NCBI GenBank assembly: GCA_030841245.1 | Contig: JAVEDG010000002.1 | Span: 1-10,328 of the forward strand | DNA from: Actinomycetota bacterium | Lineage (GTDB): Bacteria; Actinomycetota; Actinomycetes; JACCUZ01 | DNA: 10,328 nt | Direction: 5' to 3' | Shown here: piece by piece, positions 5,884 through 10,328 of the stretch | Numbering within the stretch: position 1 is the first letter of the stretch | Layout: every line of letters starts with the position of its first letter | The notes under the pieces: generated by a model | What the model was told of the DNA's origin: nothing | What the model saw: only the letters and a program-made list of their open reading frames with translations | Databases searched by the model: none | Made by a program: the position numbers and the translations under genes

Positions 5884-7001
5884 GCAGCCTGACGGACCCC
5901 TCTGGACGCCGAGAAGTACGCCTTTCCGGTGTCCAGAGGCTGCTGCGTGCCTGCCGGAGGGTCGGGCCGCGGAAGGCGTCGCTCGGGCTGGCCGGCGCCG
6001 CTGTGGCGGTCCTCGCGATCGGCGTGCTCCTGCCGAGGGTGGCCGGCACCACCTGGACCACGGTGGTGCTGTCCTGGCGTGCCGTGCCGTGGTGGCAGCT
6101 GGGACTGCTCGTCGGCCTCTGGTTCGTCGGACTGGTCGCCCACAGCTGGGTGCTCACCGCAGCGATGCCCGGACTGACCAGGCGCCGGGCCCTGACCCTC
6201 AACCTGACCGGCAGCGCGGTGGCCAACGTGCTGCCCTTCGGCGGAGGTGCGGGCATCGCCCTGAACTTCTTCATGGTGCGGCGCTGGGGCTTCACTGCCG
6301 GGCAGTTCTCGCTGTTCACCCTGTTGTCGAACGGCTGGAACGTCCTCGCCAAGGCCGCACTCCCGGCCTTGGCCGTCACCGCACTCCTCGTCGCCGATTC
6401 GCCGATCGACCCTCGGCTGCTGCTGGTGGCCACGGTGGGCAGCGGTCTCCTGCTGCTCGTCGTACTCGTCGTTGTGTACGTCGTGGGCAGCGCTCGCGGG
6501 ACTCACGCCGTGGCCCGATCCGTCGACGTACTCCGCCGGGCGCTACGCCGGCCGGCGGACGGGACGGATCTGGAGAGCCGACTGCTTGCAGTGCGTGCCT
6601 CGGCCCGGGCCGTCGTCCGTCGCGCGTGGCTCCAGATGACGGTGGCGATGACGGCGTACAGCGCCCTGGGTGCTGCCCTGCTGTGGTGCTGCCTGCACGC
6701 TCTGGGCGCCGGCCTCGGCATCGCGGCCGTGGTCGCGTTGTTCGCCTTCGAACGTGGCGTCACGGCGCTGCCCATCACGCCGGGCGGGGTCGGTGTGGCC
6801 GAGGTGGCGACGACGGCCTTCGCGCTGCACGTGCTCTCACCGTCCGGTGTCGACCCTGCCGCACTTGCTGCCGGCGTCCTGCTCTACCGGGCCCTGGCGT
6901 TCGGGGCGGAGATCCCCGCCGGCGGACTATGGCTCGTCGGTTGGTTCGTTGCCAACCGCGGGTCGGGCGTGCGCCACACGGCTCTGCCGGGGAGTGCCTG
7001 A
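5880..7001 (+). CDS. YbhN/UPF0104-type (LPG synthase TM-like) integral membrane protein
   Basis: This 373-residue protein has about eight hydrophobic spans (near 34–52, 72–93, 109–131, 145–170, 178–203, 250–275, 278–295 and 327–357). It carries hallmarks of the lysylphosphatidylglycerol-synthase transmembrane family: 'VANVLPFGGGAGIALNF' in the third span, and 'TALPITPGGVGVAEV', the family's most conserved motif. The C-terminal lysyl-transfer domain of MprF is absent, so it is not a full MprF; stand-alone members of this family are thought to move or handle lipids and are often found with glycosyltransferases. The start is GTG 5880: it overlaps the leader frame's stop, and a frame running further upstream is only antisense to the response regulator. 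No Shine-Dalgarno precedes it. A plausible role is flipping or presenting a lipid product of the downstream enzymes, by inference from context. Confidence 0.85.
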   Translation: MSSLTDPSGRREVRLSGVQRLLRACRRVGPRKASLGLAGAAVAVLAIGVLLPRVAGTTWTTVVLSWRAVPWWQLGLLVGLWFVGLVAHSWVLTAAMPGLTRRRALTLNLTGSAVANVLPFGGGAGIALNFFMVRRWGFTAGQFSLFTLLSNGWNVLAKAALPALAVTALLVADSPIDPRLLLVATVGSGLLLLVVLVVVYVVGSARGTHAVARSVDVLRRALRRPADGTDLESRLLAVRASARAVVRRAWLQMTVAMTAYSALGAALLWCCLHALGAGLGIAAVVALFAFERGVTALPITPGGVGVAEVATTAFALHVLSPSGVDPAALAAGVLLYRALAFGAEIPAGGLWLVGWFVANRGSGVRHTALPGSA

Positions 7002-8146
7002 TGCGCATCGTCCACGTGAGCGACACCTTCCTGCCTCGCCTCGGCGGGATCGAGGCGCACGTGTCCGACCTGGCGGCCAGGCAGGCTGCCGCCGGTCATG
7101 AGGTGCACGTCGTCACGGACACTCCGGCGGGGGCGGCGGCGTACGAGCCCGCTGTGCACCGGCTCCGTGGTGGGTGGGTCCGCGAGCTGGTGCTGGGCTC
7201 GCTGGAGAGTGCGGAGAGCGTGCTGGGGCTGCATCCAGACGTGGTGCACTGCCACAACTCCATCCTCTCGCCCCTCGCGCTCAACGTCGCGTCCATGACG
7301 TCCACCGCCGGCGTCCCGACGGCGGTCACCGTCCACTCGCTGCTGCCGAAGGTGGGTCCGATACTGCCGCTGTCAGGGGCGCTCCTCTCGATCCGAGGCG
7401 GGCGTGTGGCCTGGTCGGCCGTCAGCGAGGCTGCCGCCGGGCCGGTCCGGCGCGTGCTCGGATCAGGCACGCGGGTCGACGTCGTCGGAAACGCCGTCGA
7501 CGTCGAGTGGTGGCGCGAGCGGAGCTCGTTGCCGAGGCACGGCGACGAGGTGCGCGTCGTGACCGTCGGTCGGCTGGCTACCCGCAAGCGGGTCCTCCCG
7601 CTGGTGCGGATGATGGCCAGAGTGCGACAGGCTGTCCCGGCCGACGTGCGGCTTCGCCTGGACGTGGTCGGGGACGGTCCGCAGCTCGGTCAGCTCCGGC
7701 GCGAGCTGGAGGCGAGACGGATGTCCTCGTGGGTCAGCCTGCCCGGGCACCTCGACCGTGGCGCCGTCCGCGACGTGCTCGCGGCGGCCGACGTGTACGT
7801 CGCGCCCGCTCGACTGGAGTCCTTCGGGATCGCCGCTCTCGAGGCCCGCTGTCTCGGGCTCCCTGTCGTCGCGCACGCGCACAGCGGCATCACGGAGTTC
7901 ATCGAGCACGGCGTCGACGGCATGCTCGTGGTCGGGGACCGGGCCATGTCCGACGCACTTGCCGAGCTGGTCTCGACACCGGCCCTGCGCGACCGCATGC
8001 GGCTGCACAACGTCGCTGTCGCCCCACGCTCGACGTGGGACAGTGCGCTGCTGGAGACCGACCGGCTGTACGCGAGGGCCGGGCACCTCGCGGTCGGCCA
8101 CCGTGGCCTGCGACCGAGTGAGGCGACGGCGGTGAAGACGTCGTGA
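7001..8146 (+). CDS. GT4-family (GT-B fold) glycosyltransferase
   Basis: This 381-residue enzyme has two Rossmann halves. The N-terminal acceptor half starts 'MRIVHVSDTFLPRLGGIEAHV', with the typical glycine loop at 15–16, and includes 'HPDVVHCHN' (79–86). The C-terminal nucleotide-sugar half has 'TVGRLATRKR' (Arg191, Lys196, expected to contact the diphosphate), 'VVGDGP' (222–227) and the EX7E pair Glu273/Glu281 in 'LESFGIAALEA'. No membrane span is evident; family relatives (PimA, MshA, PIG-A) act on the cytoplasmic face using activated sugars. The ATG start overlaps the previous stop by one base (TGATG), and GGGGAG at 6989–6994 is a good ribosome-binding site. The next gene is a PIG-L deacetylase, so a GlcNAc-containing product that is then deacetylated is a reasonable guess. 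Donor and acceptor cannot be read from sequence. Confidence 0.92.
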   Translation: MRIVHVSDTFLPRLGGIEAHVSDLAARQAAAGHEVHVVTDTPAGAAAYEPAVHRLRGGWVRELVLGSLESAESVLGLHPDVVHCHNSILSPLALNVASMTSTAGVPTAVTVHSLLPKVGPILPLSGALLSIRGGRVAWSAVSEAAAGPVRRVLGSGTRVDVVGNAVDVEWWRERSSLPRHGDEVRVVTVGRLATRKRVLPLVRMMARVRQAVPADVRLRLDVVGDGPQLGQLRRELEARRMSSWVSLPGHLDRGAVRDVLAAADVYVAPARLESFGIAALEARCLGLPVVAHAHSGITEFIEHGVDGMLVVGDRAMSDALAELVSTPALRDRMRLHNVAVAPRSTWDSALLETDRLYARAGHLAVGHRGLRPSEATAVKTS

Positions 8147-8973
8147 GCGCGCAGACGATCGTCTCCTTCCACGCCCACCCGGACGACGAGGCGCTGCTCA
8201 CCGGCGGAACGCTGGCGAGGGCCGCTGCAGCGGGCCACCGCGTCGTCATCGTCACGGCCACCGACGGCGGGTCCGGGCTCGCGGCGAACCGGATGCGGAG
8301 CGGCGGTCGGCTCGCCGTACGCCGTCGGGCGGAGCTGGAACGCGCGGCCGCCGCGCTCGGCGCGGCCGAGGTGCACCTGCTCGGCTACGACGACTCGGGG
8401 ATGGCCGGGACGGCGGGCGAGAACGGGTTCGCCCGGGCGGACGTCGACTCCGCCGCCGAACGCCTCGTCGACATCCTGCGCGAGGAGTCGGCCACCGCAC
8501 TCACCGTCTACGACCGGAACGGTGGGTACGGCCACCCCGACCACGTCCAAGTGCACCGGGTCGGCGTCCGGGCGGCTGCGCTCGCCGCGACGCCGGTGGT
8601 TCTCGAGGCAACGCTCGACCGGCGGCTGCTGACGCGGGCGCTGCGGCTGATGCGAGTCACCCGGGTGGGGGCACGGATCGCGCTGCCGCAGATGAACGAG
8701 GTCTACTCCGCACGCGAGGTCCTCACGCACCGGATCGACGTCCGCGACCACCTGGCCGCCAAGCGAGCGGCGATGGCCATGCATGCGAGCCAGCTGACCT
8801 CCGACGACGGCGACCGGACGCTCGCCCTGTGCCTGCGGCTGCCACCGCCGTTGTTCCGTCTCGCCTTCGGCCACGAGTGGTTCACCCAGCGCGGCCTGCG
8901 GCCCGGCCAGCGGCTGCTCGACGACCCGTTCGCCGTCATCGGTTCGCCTCCCGGCAGCTCGGGTGCTCCGTGA
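8143..8973 (+). CDS. PIG-L/LmbE-family zinc-dependent N-deacetylase
   Basis: This 276-residue enzyme shows both metal motifs of the family: 'HAHPDDEALLTGG' (His12, Asp15 as zinc ligands, Asp14 as likely base, by analogy with MshB) and 'GGYGHPDHVQVH' (third ligand at His134, with His131 nearby). Family members remove acetyl groups from GlcNAc-type sugars (MshB, PIG-L, BshB) or cut related amides (Mca). Its GTG start overlaps the glycosyltransferase stop as GTGA, and GGTGAAG at 8131–8137 gives a weak ribosome-binding site. The direct coupling to a GT4 gene mirrors MshA/MshB and PIG-A/PIG-L, so its likely substrate is the sugar added by the neighbour. It could be a mycothiol enzyme, but membrane-protein neighbours argue for a lipid-linked substrate. 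Chemistry is confident, substrate is not. Confidence 0.92.
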   Translation: MSAQTIVSFHAHPDDEALLTGGTLARAAAAGHRVVIVTATDGGSGLAANRMRSGGRLAVRRRAELERAAAALGAAEVHLLGYDDSGMAGTAGENGFARADVDSAAERLVDILREESATALTVYDRNGGYGHPDHVQVHRVGVRAAALAATPVVLEATLDRRLLTRALRLMRVTRVGARIALPQMNEVYSAREVLTHRIDVRDHLAAKRAAMAMHASQLTSDDGDRTLALCLRLPPPLFRLAFGHEWFTQRGLRPGQRLLDDPFAVIGSPPGSSGAP

Positions 8974-9704
8974 ACGGGGTCCGCCGGCCGCGACTCGTCG
9001 GTGAGCTGGTCATCGTCGCGCTTCTCGTGCTGGTCTACGACAGGGTGCGCAACTTCTCGGGTGCTCGTCCGGCCAGGGCAATCGAGAATGCACAGCACGT
9101 GCTCGGGCTGGAGCGGTTGACGCACATCGGCGTGGAGCGTGCCGCGAACGACTGGCTCGCCGCCCATCGGCTGATCCAGGACGTGGCGAGCTGGTACTAC
9201 CAGCTGGCCCACCTCACCGTCACCCTGCTCGTGCTGCTGTGGGTGTGGTGGCGGCGGGCGGCGGGCTACCGGGCGCTGAGGAACGTTCTCATCGGCATCA
9301 ACGTGATCGCGCTCGCGGTGTTCTGGGTCTTCCCGGTGGCTCCGCCGCGGCTGCTGCCGGCGGGGGGCTACATCGACTCCGCGGTCGTGTCCGGCGTCGT
9401 CGACCGGACCACGACGGTGGCGCCGGACCTCTACGCCGCGATGCCCTCGCTGCACGCCGCCTGGGCGGTCTGGGTCATGGTCGCGTTGTTCCGGCTGTCC
9501 CGGTCGCGCGTCGTCCGTGGTGCCGGCGTCCTGCACTTCGCTCTCACGTGTGTGGTCGTGACGGCGACGGCCAACCACTACCTGGCCGACGTGGCGGCCG
9601 GCGCGGGTCTGACCGTCGTCGTGCTGGCTCTCGTCCGGCGGGTGGGCGAGGCACCTGAGCTCGTTCCGGAGCCGCGGACGGCCGTGACAGCATCGACCGG
9701 GTGA
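8970..9704 (+). CDS. PAP2-superfamily membrane phosphatase/phosphotransferase (inositol-phosphotransferase-like)
   Basis: This 244-residue membrane protein has about six spans (near 10–24, 77–95, 105–121, 160–176, 186–200 and 205–222). It carries the PAP2_3 / Aur1-Ipt1-like signature: 'FPVAPPRLLP' before the active site, 'AAMPSLHAAW' with His162 (acid/base), and 'ATANHYLADVAAG' with the nucleophile His203 and Asp207. Relatives hydrolyse lipid phosphates or transfer a phospho-head group such as inositol phosphate between lipids. The first lysine/arginine-rich PAP2 motif of soluble acid phosphatases is not evident, as is usual for this branch. GTG 8970 overlaps the deacetylase stop as GTGA; a longer frame upstream lies over deacetylase codons and is rejected. 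In this operon it could install or remove a lipid phosphate on the glycosylated, deacetylated product. Family is clear, reaction is inferred. Confidence 0.9.
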   Translation: MNGVRRPRLVGELVIVALLVLVYDRVRNFSGARPARAIENAQHVLGLERLTHIGVERAANDWLAAHRLIQDVASWYYQLAHLTVTLLVLLWVWWRRAAGYRALRNVLIGINVIALAVFWVFPVAPPRLLPAGGYIDSAVVSGVVDRTTTVAPDLYAAMPSLHAAWAVWVMVALFRLSRSRVVRGAGVLHFALTCVVVTATANHYLADVAAGAGLTVVVLALVRRVGEAPELVPEPRTAVTASTG

Positions 9705-10328
9705 GTGAGAGCGGGCGCATTCCTCGCACGTCGGGCACGGTCGCGCCGTACGGTGTCAAGGTGGGCCGCCGGCGTGTCGAGACTCTGAGCGTGTCGCGTG
9801 CGCCCGACGAGACGTTCGACGCGGTGGTCAGTGACGCCCTGCCGTCCGTCGCCGCGGGCGTGGCGCTGCTCAGCCTGGTGCTCAACGGGCCGGAGGTCTT
9901 CGACCAGGGCGAGGGGGCGCGCCTGGCGGGGCTCGTGCTGGCCTTGAGCGCTGGCCTCATCTGCGCTCTGGTGGCCGTCGCTTCGCGGCTGCGACCGGTG
10001 CCGAAACACCTCTCCCATGCCGTCACGGCCTCGGTGCTGCTCGTCGGAGCGGGGGTCTCCACGGCGCACATGGTGCTGGCCGGAGAGGCTCGCGACAGCT
10101 CGGACCTGATGCTGCTGACCGTCTGCGCCGGTGCGGTGCTGCTCAGCGTCCGCTGGCTGGTCGGCACGCTCTACCTGGTCTGGGGGGCCTGGGTGGCCGG
10201 CGCCATCCTCGTGGGGCCGAAGGACGCCTGGACGCATTACCTGCTCGGCATGGCGAGCGCCACCGTCGTGGCATTCCTGGTCAACCGGCTGCGCCGGCAC
10301 CAGACCATGGACCTGCACAGCGCCCGTG
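9701..10328 (+). CDS. Multi-spanning membrane protein, N-terminal part; possible signalling protein (runs off the window)
   Basis: A frame starting at GTG 9701, overlapping the PAP2 stop as GTGA, stays open to the end of the window (209 codons visible). A polar, Arg-rich N-terminal stretch of about 45 residues is followed by six hydrophobic spans near 46–62, 74–95, 105–127, 135–150, 152–172 and 178–195. The chain then turns basic and polar ('NRLRRHQTMDLHSAR'). Codon use, with G/C at nearly every third position, matches real genes here. Six spans followed by a basic cytoplasmic linker is a common architecture for diguanylate cyclases (GGDEF), histidine kinases or cyclases, but no catalytic motif is inside the window, so the function is undetermined. 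The reverse strand also carries long frames, but these lack membrane or domain sense. It appears to be the last visible member of the coupled operon. Confidence 0.75.
   Translation, partial: MSESGRIPRTSGTVAPYGVKVGRRRVETLSVSRAPDETFDAVVSDALPSVAAGVALLSLVLNGPEVFDQGEGARLAGLVLALSAGLICALVAVASRLRPVPKHLSHAVTASVLLVGAGVSTAHMVLAGEARDSSDLMLLTVCAGAVLLSVRWLVGTLYLVWGAWVAGAILVGPKDAWTHYLLGMASATVVAFLVNRLRRHQTMDLHSAR

Noticed and set aside
6089..7000. Upstream extension of the glycosyltransferase frame
   Set aside because: It overlaps the membrane protein in another frame and reads as Arg/Gly-rich shadow. ATG 7001 has a good ribosome-binding site and the canonical GT start.
8143..8973. Naming the deacetylase mshB and its neighbour mshA
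   Set aside because: The family motifs fit, but membrane lipid neighbours and lack of specific residues I could verify make the mycothiol assignment unsafe.
9544..10318. Two long minus-strand open frames opposite the last gene
   Set aside because: Their composition is the typical antisense of GC-rich coding DNA (Arg, Ser, Pro, His-rich) with no motif, and the plus-strand frame has six membrane spans and an operon-style start.

Overview
This is a high-GC chromosomal segment from an actinomycete (Actinomycetota). The evidence is frequent GTG starts, strong third-position G/C preference, an LCP–rsfS gene pair next to tRNA-Ala, and OmpR-type regulators. The genus cannot be fixed from the sequence; a Propionibacteriales-type organism such as a Nocardioides relative is only a guess. 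No mobile element, CRISPR array, integrase or rRNA was seen, and no gap between genes exceeds about 110 bases.

Left part (1–2569, + strand): the 3' end of an LCP (LytR-CpsA-Psr) cell-wall polymer ligase carrying a LytR_C domain; the ribosomal silencing factor gene rsfS; a tRNA-Ala(GGC) with its own plausible promoter; and an amidase-signature hydrolase. Middle part (2589–5720, - strand): a response regulator and a histidine kinase that overlap by 4 bases, followed 85 bases later by a secreted NlpC/P60 peptidase. This block looks like a cell-envelope sensing and remodelling unit.

Right part (5782 to the end, + strand), divergent from the regulator: a tightly coupled operon encoding a YbhN/UPF0104-type multi-spanning membrane protein, a GT4 glycosyltransferase, a PIG-L/LmbE zinc deacetylase, a PAP2 / inositol-phosphotransferase-like membrane enzyme, and a multi-spanning membrane protein that runs off the window. 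Every junction is a one- or four-base stop/start overlap. GT4 followed by PIG-L is the enzyme logic of mycothiol synthesis (MshA, MshB) and of the first two GPI-anchor steps (PIG-A, PIG-L). Here the pair is embedded between membrane lipid enzymes, which suggests an uncharacterised amino-glycolipid or lipid-linked glycoside pathway.

The operon's upstream region shows a striking arrangement. Two direct TTCAGG repeats 11 bases apart end exactly 10 bases before a TANNNT -10 box, whose predicted transcription start falls on an ATG. This resembles PhoB-type activation by an OmpR-family regulator, and the divergent response regulator is the obvious candidate. The ATG opens a 20-codon proline-rich leader frame whose stop overlaps the GTG start of the first operon gene, so a leaderless, translationally coupled transcript is predicted.
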